From Sweltsa coloradensis (taxonomy: Eukaryota > Arthropoda > Insecta > Plecoptera > Chloroperlidae): a stretch of 64,000 nt of DNA. The stretch is taken from the NCBI GenBank assembly GCA_024449915.1, contig JAMZAV010002016.1, positions 1 through 64,000 of the forward strand, given 5' to 3'. The first letter of the stretch is position 1. Each line of letters opens with the position of its first letter. A program made the position numbers and the translations under genes. A model generated the notes under the pieces. The model was not told where the DNA came from, searched no databases, and saw only the letters and a list, made by a program, of their open reading frames with translations. This document shows, piece by piece, positions 10,949-19,167 of the stretch.

Positions 10949-12987
10949 CTAACGACTCGCTGTCTTCTTCAGGTCGACTACATGCCAACGACCGGCTGTT
11001 CTCCCGGTACCATCTGCAAGTTCCATAATTGTTGGCGAGATTTTACGAGAAATGATGAATGGCCCGATATACTTCTGTGCTAACTTCGCTGTGAAGTGAC
11101 GGCTCGCATCTGACAGTATAAAGTTCCGTCGCCAAACTCTCTCTTCCACTCTGTATTGAATGGGTCTGTGGCGCAGGTTGTAACCCTGCTCCTGTCGCTG
11201 TTGGGCCTCTTGGACGTAGATTTCGACTCTTTCTCGGATATTGTCTAATGCTGCCCAGCGCTCCTCAATGCCGCGTTCTACTATCTGGCCAGCATTATCC
11301 CTTAGGTCCCGATTACGCTTGCCAGAAAGACCCAACTCCCTGCCCAGTTGTAAATAAGCAGGCGTATACTTCGTTGATTCATGCTTACTGGTGCGCAGCA
11401 CATATTGGACTTGGGGCAACAGTAAGTCCCACTTTCGTTGGTTCTCTCCCACGAAAATGGAAAGGAGATTGCCAACTTCCTTATTCATAAGTTCTACAGA
11501 ATTAGCCTGTGGATGATAAAAGGGAGTAAATTGCATTTCTACCCCGTAAGCATCCATGGCTTCTCTAAATTCTTGGCTGACTAACTGTCTACCATTATCC
11601 ATTATTAACAAGCGCGGGGCACCAGATTCCATAAATACAGTGATGATGAGTGGATGTAGAACTGCTTGGGAATTAACAGTCCGTAACGGAAATAGGTAAG
11701 TCCACTTGGTATGGCAGTCTTGAATTACAAGGATGAAACGGTTCTGTTTTAATGAAAGAGGAAGAGGTCCTATCAAATCCAATGAAAGGACTTCTCCTGG
11801 GTGATGCGGGTATGGGCGAGGGGCAAGAAGTCCCGCTGGACGCCGCTGTTGGATCTTGTGTTGAGCACAAATTTGACAACCACCAACATATCTGCAAACA
11901 TCTCGTTTCAGGCCAATAATAGTGTATAGTCACCTTGGCTAAAGTTTTAAATATGCCTCGATGCCCTGCCGAAGGTTCGTCATGGAATTCCCTGATAGCT
12001 TCATCGCGTAGTTCCATCGGAAGAACCATCTTCCAATTGTTCTCATCATGGGGTAATTTATGATGGTCCACGCACAGTTTGTATAAACGTAGTCCCTCCA
12101 CTCGCCAATTCGGAAATGCTTGCGGGTTTTCTTGCACTCTATCGCCCATCTTGAGGTACCATTGATCCTGGATAGGAGCCATTACTTCTACTAACTCCAG
12201 ATTTTCCACTGCTCTTGATAATGCATCAGGGACAACATGAATTGAACCTTTATGGTGCTGCACCTCAAAATCGTATTGTTGCAGGCGAACAGCCCAACGA
12301 GCCAGCCGACCGACAGGGTCTTTGAGGTTGTGGAGCCACAGCAGTGAATGGTGGTCAGTGATGACCTTGAATTGAGAACCTTCAAGATAGGGCCTGTACC
12401 TTTCCACGGCCCACAGTACGGCCAAGCACTCTTTTTCGGTAACCGAAAAATTCCGTTCTGTCCTCGACAATGCTCGACTGCCATAGGCTATCACGTGTTC
12501 TCCATCTTCTAATTCTTGGAACAGGACACAACCAATTCCATACTCCAAGGCGTCCGTTTGGAGGATGAAAGGTTTATCAAAATGTGGCCATGAAAGCACA
12601 GGGGCACAAACAAGGCACTGCTTGAGCAAACAAAACGATTTTTCAGCTTCCTCTGTCCACGTCCATTTTGAGTTTTTCTTTAATAGCGCATTGAGAGGAG
12701 CTACTTTGGAGGCAAAGTCCTGAATAAAGCGACGGTACCATGATGCCATGCCCAGGAATTGTCGAACTTCTTTGCTCTTGGTAGGCCTGGGAAAATTAAC
12801 AATCGCCTGAACTTTCTCAGGGTCCACATGAAGACCGCTATCGTCAATAACGTAACCCAAGTATCTCAGCTCCGCGCGCATGAATTGACATTTCTCCAGA
12901 TTCAACTGAAGTGAGGCTGCTCTCAGACGCCGGAAAATCTCCTCTAACACTTCTAAGTGTTTTTGAAATGAAGAAGTTGCCACCACA
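10949..12987 (-). pseudogene. Ty3/gypsy pol, 3' part: RT end, RNase H, integrase
   Basis: On the minus strand this resumes RT straight after the YLDDI box (VVATSSFQKHLEVLEEIFRR, then LGYVIDDSGLHVDPEKV). RNase H follows, with the acidic residues in ILQTDALEYGIG, TEKECLAVLWAVE and VITDHHSLLWL. The integrase has a zinc-binding part (HDEPSAGH ... CRYVGGCQIC). Its catalytic core has Asp in LDLIGPL, Asp in IMDNGRQL and Glu in NSVELMNKE, and it ends in a GPY/F-type module (KYIGPFIISRK). The frame breaks near 11,913, after HYYWP, where about two bases are missing within the integrase zinc finger. The C-terminal end (stop at 10,949) is intact and is followed by the polypurine tract and LTR. The copy is dead. 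Confidence 0.93.
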
Positions 12988-13162
12988 ATCCCACAATCTG
13001 CGCCTCTTTGCACAAGGCCCTGAATATCTATCTTCCACCCTCTACAATAAGCTCCCTGACCACATCAAAACCTCTCCCACCCTGTCTTCCTTTAAACATA
13101 AGTTGAAATCATATCTTACAGCAAACAGCTTTTACTCCATCAATGACTACCTCTCCATGTAA
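12988..13162 (+). pseudogene. LINE ORF2 C-terminal end
   Basis: The frame reads SHNLRLFAQGPEYLSSTLYN, then KLPDHIKTSPTLSSFKHKLK, then a stop after DYLSM. The pattern 'F..GP..WN.LP..I....LSSFK.KLK' closes the reverse transcriptase ORF of CR1/L2/RTE-like non-LTR retrotransposons. All catalytic RT domains are missing because of 5' truncation. It starts exactly at the junction with gypsy sequence. Confidence 0.75.
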
Positions 13163-13299
13163 ATATTTGCAGTTAATTCATTTTTTCATTATAATATTTA
13201 CAAATTATCTAGAGTATAAACACAAACAAGCACTGTAATTTAAAATTTTCAAATGTTCCCTTAGCCGAAATGATGTAACAAACTTCTATATATAATATA

Positions 13300-13524
13300 T
13301 ATGTGCTTACACGCTTCCTTGGATTGTGCAGGTATATAATACACATTCTGCTGTACATCCTCCAATTGCTGTTTTCTGTGCCATCAGCAATTCTCATCAC
13401 AATATCACATCAATATTGCTTTATATCCAACTTTTCTTTATTCTATATGAATTCTTAATCTAGTAGGGCATTCTATTATTTTGCATCTACTTTACTTTAA
13501 CATAAACAATAATCAATCAATCAT

Positions 13525-13535
<11 letters not shown>
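13300..13535 (+). repeat. LINE 3'UTR repeat unit, first copy
   Basis: The sequence ACACATTCTGCTGTACATC, ATTGCTGTTTTCTGTGCC, TCTAGTAGGGCAT, TTTGCATCTACT, ATCAATCAATCATCA recurs at 16,130-16,270 and 16,270-16,500, the last partly. This copy is separated from the other two by the Penelope insertions. It ends in a (TA)n run at about 13,532-13,559. Confidence 0.7.
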
Positions 13536-13557
<22 letters not shown>

Positions 13558-13562
<5 letters not shown>

Positions 13563-15544
13563 TTAAGTATCTTTACGGTAAATAATCACGCACAGTATTA
13601 TAAATAATAACTTTAATCCCAACGTTTCAGAAAAACTATGTTTCCATTTTCAAGGGAAGGTTAAAAACAAAAATTCAATAAAACAACAACAGCATTATGG
13701 ACTTCCAAAGATCCACAAAGCAAACTTACCATTAAGACCGATTGTCAGTGCAGTAGGATCACCTACACAGGCTCTGGCAAAACATCTCGCTAATTGTTTG
13801 CAGCCCTTTTCTGAAGATGCAAAATCTTACGTGAAAAACTCTGCACATTTCATAAGTCTTCTGGATAACATCAGGCTAGACCCAGGCGATATATTGGTGA
13901 GTTTCGACGTTGTTTCTCTCTTCACTAAGGTACCAGTAGATGAAGCTATGAAAATAATCTCAGAAAAATACCCTGTCGCAAAGCATGTCGTCACTTTGTC
14001 GCAGCATTGTATGTCATCTACATACTTTGTTTATGAAGGACAATTCTATAAACAAGTCATAGGCGCACCGATGGGTTCACCATTATCACCAGTGGTAGCA
14101 AATTTGTATATGGAAGATTTCGAGACCAGAGCACTCGAATCGTCCCATTACAAACCTCGAGTTTTGTTGAGATACATTGACGACTATTTTGTAATTTGGC
14201 AACATGGGCAAGAAGAGCTACCGAGTTTTTTAAACCACCTAAACTCTATCCATTCTGACATTCAATTCACCATGGAAGTTGAAGTAGACGGAAAACTGCC
14301 TTTCCTTGATGCCTTGATAATAAGGAAACCTGATGGACGTTTGGGCCACACTGTATACAGAAAGCCAACTCATACCAATAGGTATTTGCAGGCCTCTTCA
14401 CATCATCATCCTTCGCAACTTCGATCAATAGCATTTACTTTGGCTACACGTTCTCGAAGAATAACTGACGAAGAACATTTAGACGAAGAAGGCAAGATTC
14501 TACGTGAGGCACTGCTCAGTAATGGGTTTCCTAACCGGTTGTTCCACAAGGCTTGGAAAAGAAGAACCAGAGCAGAAGAAACTCAAGTCGATCCAGTAGA
14601 CAAACCAAGAGCCACTGCATATTTGCCATATGTTCGAGGGACCACCGACCGAATTGGCAAACTACTGGCTATTGAAAACATCAAGACGGTCTTTTCGACA
14701 GATAGAACCTTAGGCGAAATGATTGGTAGCCACAAAGACAAGATTCATTTGGAGGGTTGGGGCGTCTACGAGATTCCGTGTGGAGACTGTTCGCAGACAT
14801 ATGTTGGACAAACTGGTCGAAATATGTCGATGCGTCTACAGGAACACAAACTCGCCGTCAACAAGATGGAAACAACATCTGCTTTGGCACAACATGTCAA
14901 GAAGGAGGGTCATTCCATTGATTTTGACGGAATGAGGCCTCTTGCCATGGTAAGCCATCTATCTAGTCGAATCGTCAGAGAGGCAGTGGAAATTGAGAAG
15001 CGCCCACTCAATCTTAACAAACGAGACGATGGCAAGCGTTTGGCTCAATCGTGGAAGCCTGCTTTGATTGAGAGGTTAGTCAAAGAAAGCGGTATAGCGG
15101 CTGATAGAGTGCCTGCAGTTCTAGACGAACGTGGGACGGTCCGGACGGACCCAACCATCTTGTCTAGAAATTTGGAATCCAGCAGAATGACTAGAAGTCA
15201 TACTGCAGCTCTTGAAAAGTATGAGACTGAGCCGCCTGTGGTACCAAGACATGAAGACAGCGATAGGCCTGCTAGAATGGTAACAAGAAGTCACACTCAC
15301 AATGCAACCAAGTGATTTGATTTTAGGTTCACTGCAATTGGATCTTTGTAATTTTCTATGTTTGCAAGGTAGTGTGTTTTTTGTTTCTATTTGTTTATTT
15401 TTATAATGCTGTTGTTGTTTTATTGAATTTTTGTTTTTAACCTTCCCTTGAAAATGGAAACATAGTTTTTCTGAAACGTTGGGATTAAAGTTATTTTTTA
15501 TAATACTGTGCGTGATTATTTACCGTAAAGATACTTAAAACATT
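13558..15544 (+). mobile_element. Penelope-like element with inverted ends
   Basis: The body at 13,696-15,315 codes for RT plus GIY-YIG. It is framed by near-identical arms of about 140 bp in inverted orientation: 13,558-13,698 (minus) and 15,402-15,544 (plus). Each arm contains ACCTTCCCTTGAAAATGG and CTGAAACGTTGGG. Penelope-like elements often carry an inverted partial copy of their terminal repeat at a truncated 5' end, as seen here. A (TA)n microsatellite lies outside each arm. Confidence 0.85.
13696..15315 (+). CDS. Penelope-like reverse transcriptase with GIY-YIG endonuclease
   Basis: About 539 codons with no stop, open at the 5' side. I start at the first in-frame codon after the inverted arm because no ATG precedes the RT motifs. 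In order: YGLPKIHK and LRPIVS (early RT motifs), SFDVVSLFTKVP (catalytic Asp), GAPMGSPLSP, RYIDDYFVIW (the second Asp pair), LPFLDALI and VYRKPTHTNRYL. A GIY-YIG nuclease follows, with GVYEIPCG, QTYVGQTGR and the later EH. The full family protein is longer, so the N-terminal part is lost. RT and GIY-YIG act together in target-primed insertion. The long open frame suggests a fairly recent copy. Symbol left blank; family assignment is firm. Confidence 0.92.
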   Translation, partial: YGLPKIHKANLPLRPIVSAVGSPTQALAKHLANCLQPFSEDAKSYVKNSAHFISLLDNIRLDPGDILVSFDVVSLFTKVPVDEAMKIISEKYPVAKHVVTLSQHCMSSTYFVYEGQFYKQVIGAPMGSPLSPVVANLYMEDFETRALESSHYKPRVLLRYIDDYFVIWQHGQEELPSFLNHLNSIHSDIQFTMEVEVDGKLPFLDALIIRKPDGRLGHTVYRKPTHTNRYLQASSHHHPSQLRSIAFTLATRSRRITDEEHLDEEGKILREALLSNGFPNRLFHKAWKRRTRAEETQVDPVDKPRATAYLPYVRGTTDRIGKLLAIENIKTVFSTDRTLGEMIGSHKDKIHLEGWGVYEIPCGDCSQTYVGQTGRNMSMRLQEHKLAVNKMETTSALAQHVKKEGHSIDFDGMRPLAMVSHLSSRIVREAVEIEKRPLNLNKRDDGKRLAQSWKPALIERLVKESGIAADRVPAVLDERGTVRTDPTILSRNLESSRMTRSHTAALEKYETEPPVVPRHEDSDRPARMVTRSHTHNATK

Positions 15545-15572
15545 AACCATGGATCACGAAAGCTTAAGACAA

Positions 15573-15608
<36 letters not shown>

Positions 15609-15647
15609 TTGTATTTTCGGGTAGTCCGTGTGGTTTTATTATTAGTT

Positions 15648-15684
15648 CCAACGTTTCGGGCAGTTCTCCCTGCCCATCTTCAAG
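15648..15684 (-). ncRNA. Possible degenerate hammerhead-ribozyme-like motif
   Basis: On the minus strand: CTTGAAGAT, then a perfect stem GGGCAG / CTGCCC with a six-base loop, then GAAACGTTGG. Penelope terminal repeats are known to hold minimal hammerhead ribozymes, whose stem II is followed by GAAA. Here the GAAA box and stem II are present, but the first core box is CTTGAAGA rather than CTGATGA, so activity is doubtful. The larger Penelope element has the same layout (CTTGAAAAT, short stem, TGAAACGTTGG) at about 13,619-13,655 and 15,447-15,483. Confidence 0.3.
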
Positions 15685-15858
15685 GAAATTTAAAACATAA
15701 AAACAATATCAAAACAAACAAAACCTTACTTCTTAACAAACACTGCAACTTTATACAAAGACAAAACCAAAAAGCTTAGAAAACATAGGTTATAATGACA
15801 ACATATTATGAACATCCATGCAGATATTTTAAAAACTGTGAAGACATCAACACATCTA

Positions 15859-16107
15859 TTACTTTTTAGATGACCTCAGCGTACGAGTAGATGGCTCAAG
15901 GGGTTCTTGTTGAGTTTTCTTCCTCTTGTCAACTCTTGATGTCGGAGGTGGACGGCCTAAAAACATGTCCACAGGGAGAGCTTTTGGTTGAATATGACAG
16001 CCTTGCAAAACATGTTTCCATGTGGCTGGAAGTCTTTTAAAACCACACGGACTACCCGAAAATACAATGTCTGCATATTCAATCCGTGAAAGTCTGCGAT
16101 ATAACAT
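15859..16107 (-). pseudogene. Penelope-like ORF C-terminal tail
   Basis: About 82 codons on the minus strand, starting MLYRRLSRIEYADIVFSGSP and ending STRTLRSSKK. The basic Ser/Thr/Arg tail resembles the end of the larger Penelope protein nearby (MVTRSHTHNATK). No RT or GIY-YIG residues remain. I assign it from position and tail similarity only. Confidence 0.45.
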
Positions 16108-16125
16108 ATATATATATCAATTATA

Positions 16126-16500
16126 TATTATAGACACATTCTACTGTACATCATTGCTGTTTTCTGTGCGTTGATTCTTTATATTTTTGTTGAATTCTTA
16201 ATCTAGTAGGGCATATTTTGCATCTACTCTACTTTACCATAAACACTAATCAATCAATCAATCATCATATATATACTAGACACATTCTCCTGTACATCAT
16301 TGCTGTTTTCTGTGCCATCAGCAATTATTATCACAATATCACATCAAAAATTGCTTTATATCCAACTTTTCTTTATTATATATGAGTTCTTAATCTATAG
16401 TAGCGCATGCTATTGTTTTGCATCTACTCTACTTTAACATAAACACTGTGTTTATCATTATTAATCAATTAATGAATCATCATATATATATATATATATA
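16126..16500 (+). repeat. LINE 3'UTR repeat, further copies
   Basis: Two more copies of the unit seen at 13,300-13,535 stand in tandem (ACACATTCTACTGTACATC at about 16,133 and ACACATTCTCCTGTACATC at about 16,281), each followed by TGCTGTTTTCTGTG. They end in ATCAATCAATCATCATATAT runs. An AT-rich stretch follows to the (ATCT)n tail at about 16,700-16,730; no gene is seen in it. Confidence 0.65.
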
Positions 16501-16730
16501 TATCAATATTATCAATCATCATACATATCAATATCAATATCCATATCAATTATCAATTATGCTTTATATCCAACTATTCTTTCTTCTAACACTGTGTATA
16601 TCATTATAATTACTATCACTTTTATTATTAATTATTAATTATAGACTATTCACTTTCTCTGCAAAGAGTTATACTTGTACACTGTACTAGTCTAAGTGAA
16701 TAAAAATATCTATCTATCTATCTATCTATC

Positions 16731-17858
16731 AATGTCATCTAGGTAAACAAAGACGTTAGGCTCGAGGTCAGGGCCTAAGACGCGGTCAATCAAACGTTGC
16801 CAGGAAGCAGCACTATTATGAAGTCCAAACGGCATCCTTTAAAACTGGTATAAACCCCTTCCTGGCACCGTGAACGCAGTCTTATCTTTGCTGGATTCTT
16901 CCATGCCTATCTGCCAAAACGCATTTTTTATATCAAGCGAAGATAGGTAGCGACACTTGCGTAATCTATCTAGTATAGAAGAAACATAAGGTAAAGGGTA
17001 AGCGTCTTTCTTGCTTACTTCATTTACCTTACGATAGTCTACTACAAATCTGTAACCTCCAGAAGGTTTCTTAACCAAGAGGATAGGTGAGCTCCACGGG
17101 CTGCTGGAGGGCTCGACCACATCGTCGCGCAACATGTTATCAAGTTCCTTGTGAATCTCCTTGAGCACAACGGGGGACACCGGGTAATACCGTTGCTTTA
17201 TTGGCCTTGCTTGGCCAGTATCGATAAGGTGCTCGACTAACGGAGTCGCAGCACCAAAAGGCTCATTACGCAAATTACGCTCCAACAACAAACTCAAACG
17301 CCTTTCCTGCTCAGCAGTAAGGTTGTCTCTGGGCCTCAACACTTTGATGGAATCCACAGTCAGTTCAGTTTTATCAGAGAACGACCAAGTCCCTTGGTAA
17401 GCGTCTGGGACAAGTTTCATGGTAGACCAGAAGTCGATACCTAACACGAGACTACTTTTGACAGGTGGGACCACCATAACTGGGATGATGACATTGCGAT
17501 CCATCAGAGAAAAAGGCAAATCAACTATGCCCTCCACCACACATGAAGCCCCATTAGCCACCTGCACTTTACTATCAGTGGGCTGCAATTTGAACCCTAA
17601 TCTTTTTACCAATTGCCATCCACTTTTCCCTAAAATGGTATGGGATGCCCCTGAATCCAATAAACCTTTAAGTGGGCGGCCCAAAAGGTGAACAGTTAAG
17701 TAAAGGCGACCATCGGTATTACTACGGGACATGCTCCCATTGTTAGAGTAACCATTCATATTGACATATCTGATATTAGAAGTAGTTTTAGTTGACGGCC
17801 TAGCACGCGGATCACTACTTAATCGCGTAGGCCGGTGGAGTTTTCCGGCTGTTTGCAC
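16731..17858 (-). pseudogene. Ty3/gypsy pol, 5' part: protease and RT
   Basis: On the minus strand the aspartic protease carries LDSGASHTIL near residue 65 and the late VLGIDFWSTM. RT follows with PIKQRYYPVSP, SSSPWSSPILLVKKPSGG, RFVVDYRKVNEVS and SSLDIKNAFWQI. An in-frame TAA interrupts the expected 'YQF-RMPFGL' at about 16,837. Reading past it gives MPFGLHNSAASWQRL and then VFVYLDDI at 16,731, where the LINE insertion begins. The frame starts in the -1 frame relative to gag and overlaps it by about 40 bases, as in many gypsy elements. The RT continues at 12,987. The premature stop, the LINE and the downstream frameshift all inactivate it. Confidence 0.93.
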
Positions 17859-18106
17859 CTAGCATTGGTACATTGATTTTGAGTGATACCCACTTTTCCA
17901 CATTTATAACAGAATATGTTAGTACCCCTCGGCTTTGGACATTGTCTAAATCTGTGACCCCGTTCCTTGCAGTTCCAACAAGAACCTAATGGATTCGATG
18001 TGTTATCGTCCCCCAAAGAGTCTACGGCCATAGCTGTTTGGATATCTTCCAACCTCGCTTTAGGTCTTGCCATGCCGCGATAGGCCAAGTCCGGCTCTAA
18101 TGACAA
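17819..18106 (-). pseudogene. Ty3/gypsy gag end with zinc knuckles
   Basis: Minus-strand frame of 95 codons. The first CCHC knuckle, CWNCKERGHRFRQC, is complete. The second, CYKCGKVGITQNQC, has Ile where the zinc-binding His should be. The start of Gag (matrix and capsid) is missing: upstream sequence is replaced near 18,120-18,180 by the tail of another integrase fragment. The stop lies 40 bases inside the pol frame. This arrangement suits a -1 frameshift, but I see no perfect slippery heptamer. Confidence 0.85.
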
Positions 18107-18180
18107 TAATTATTTCCCCCATTTAGCGACCGGTACATATTTCATTCGATCGCCCTGCTCTTTGCTCTTTGAAGAAAAAA

Positions 18181-18547
18181 AAGGAAATGGAAAAACAAAA
18201 CCCAGTACTCAAACGACCCACTGTCTTCTTCAGGTCGACTTCATACCAACGACCGGCTGTTCTCCTGGTACCATCTGCAAGTTCCATGATTGTTGGCGAG
18301 ATTTTACGAGAAATGATGAATGGCTCGATATACTTCGGTGCCAACTTCGCTGTGAAGTGATGGCTCGCATCTGACAGTATAAAGTTCCGTCGCCAAACTC
18401 TCTCTCCCACTCTGTATTGAATGGGTCTGTGGCGCAGGTTGTAACCCTGCTCCTGTCGCTGTTGGGCCTCTTGGACGTAGATTTCGACTCTTTCTCGGAT
18501 ATTGTCTAATGCTGCCCAGCGCTCCTCAATGCCGCGTTCTACTACCT
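18181..18547 (-). pseudogene. Ty3/gypsy integrase C-terminal fragment, copy 2
   Basis: It matches the end of the main integrase (GERVWRRNFILSDASHHFTA, then KLAPKYIEPFIISRK, then ADGTRRTAGRW) and the DNA just upstream of it (11,150-11,290). It lacks the catalytic core. The 5' end (18,547) joins an LTR-type sequence through the shared word TGGCCAGC, and its 3' side (about 18,170) runs directly into the gag-side sequence of copy 1. It represents a second element of the same family that has lost nearly all its interior. Confidence 0.88.
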
Positions 18548-18926
18548 TGGCCAGCTAGCCCACACTCTAAATACACAGAAAAGAACAATAACTGGTTATT
18601 ATAACATTGAAAAACATGTTGGGGAGTTAAGTAACATGAGTTGATTGCTTTTGCAATAGTGAGTGTCCTCCTAAAGGAATGATCCCTTGGCCAGCCTGCC
18701 CACACTCTGTATACACAGAAAAGTACAATGACTGGTTATTATAACCTTAATAGCCAGGTGGGGGTTTAAGCCTGAGTTGATTGCCTTTGCAATAATTGAG
18801 AGTGTCCCCTAAAGGTAAGATTTCTAGGCCAGCAAGCCTTCACTTTGATAACACAGAAATTAACAATATATAGTTATTATAACACTGATGAACATGTGGG
18901 GGAATTAAGCAACATGAGTTGATTGC
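18548..18926 (-). repeat. LTR-derived tandem repeat, about 136 bp x 3
   Basis: Three units start at about 18,548, 18,687 and 18,823. Each has TTGGCCAGC (or TAGGCCAGC), ACACAGAAA, GGTTATTATAAC (or AGTTATTATAAC), and the first and third also have ACATGAGTTGATTGC. The gypsy LTR at 10,266-10,400 contains one comparable unit, so this is an expanded LTR end. The third unit is cut at 18,926 by the 6.8-kb retrotransposon and continues after it at 25,727 (target duplication attgc). Confidence 0.75.
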
Positions 18927-18975
18927 TGTATTGTACTATGAAAAGGTACTATGAAGGGTGTGCTGTATTTAAACT
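18927..18975 (-). mobile_element. Remnant of outer element 3' LTR
   Basis: These 49 bp match the plus-strand start of the intact LTR at 25,486 (TGTATTGTACTATGAAAAGG ... TATTTAAACT). They are followed at once by the copia LTR. Confidence 0.85.
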
Positions 18976-19167
18976 TGTTATAAGTTCACTAGTTTTGTCA
19001 CTTCTAAGGTGTCTGAGCGGGCCGACGAAACGTGGTTTATACTCAGCCCTGTAGATCGTACTGAGACGGGAGTCTAAGCACTGCAAGGAGGTGGTGACTT
19101 GTAGTTGGCGACTCGGCCGTACGGCGGGTTGCCCGTCGCGCAGGCGTTCGTAGCATGTAATCCAACA
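18976..19167 (-). mobile_element. Copia 3' LTR
   Basis: 192 bp, TGTTGGATTAC ... CTTATAACA on the minus strand. Five transitions separate it from the partner LTR. Confidence 0.92.

Larger units (their letters stand above)
15603..16110 (-). mobile_element. Second, short Penelope-like fragment
   Basis: A different Penelope family copy of about 0.5 kb. The segment AGACATTGTATTTTCGGG, AGTCCGTGTGGTTTTA at 15,603-15,638 returns inverted at about 16,040-16,076, so the fragment is framed by a short inverted repeat. It carries a CCAACGTTTCGGGCAG, CTGCCCATCTTCAAGG block resembling the equivalent part of the larger Penelope element (ACGTTTCAG ... TTCAAGGG). Confidence 0.65.
12988..16730 (+). mobile_element. 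5'-truncated LINE with nested insertions
   Basis: The insertion begins at 12,988 inside gypsy RT. It opens with the last about 57 codons of a LINE ORF2 and ends at 16,730 with AATAAAAATATCTATC and an (ATCT)n tail, directly before the interrupted gypsy codon. The host bases AAT flank both sides, consistent with a very short target duplication. Inside the 3' region a Penelope-like element and a Penelope fragment have inserted (13,558-16,110). Copies of a 3'UTR repeat lie on both sides of them. Confidence 0.8.
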
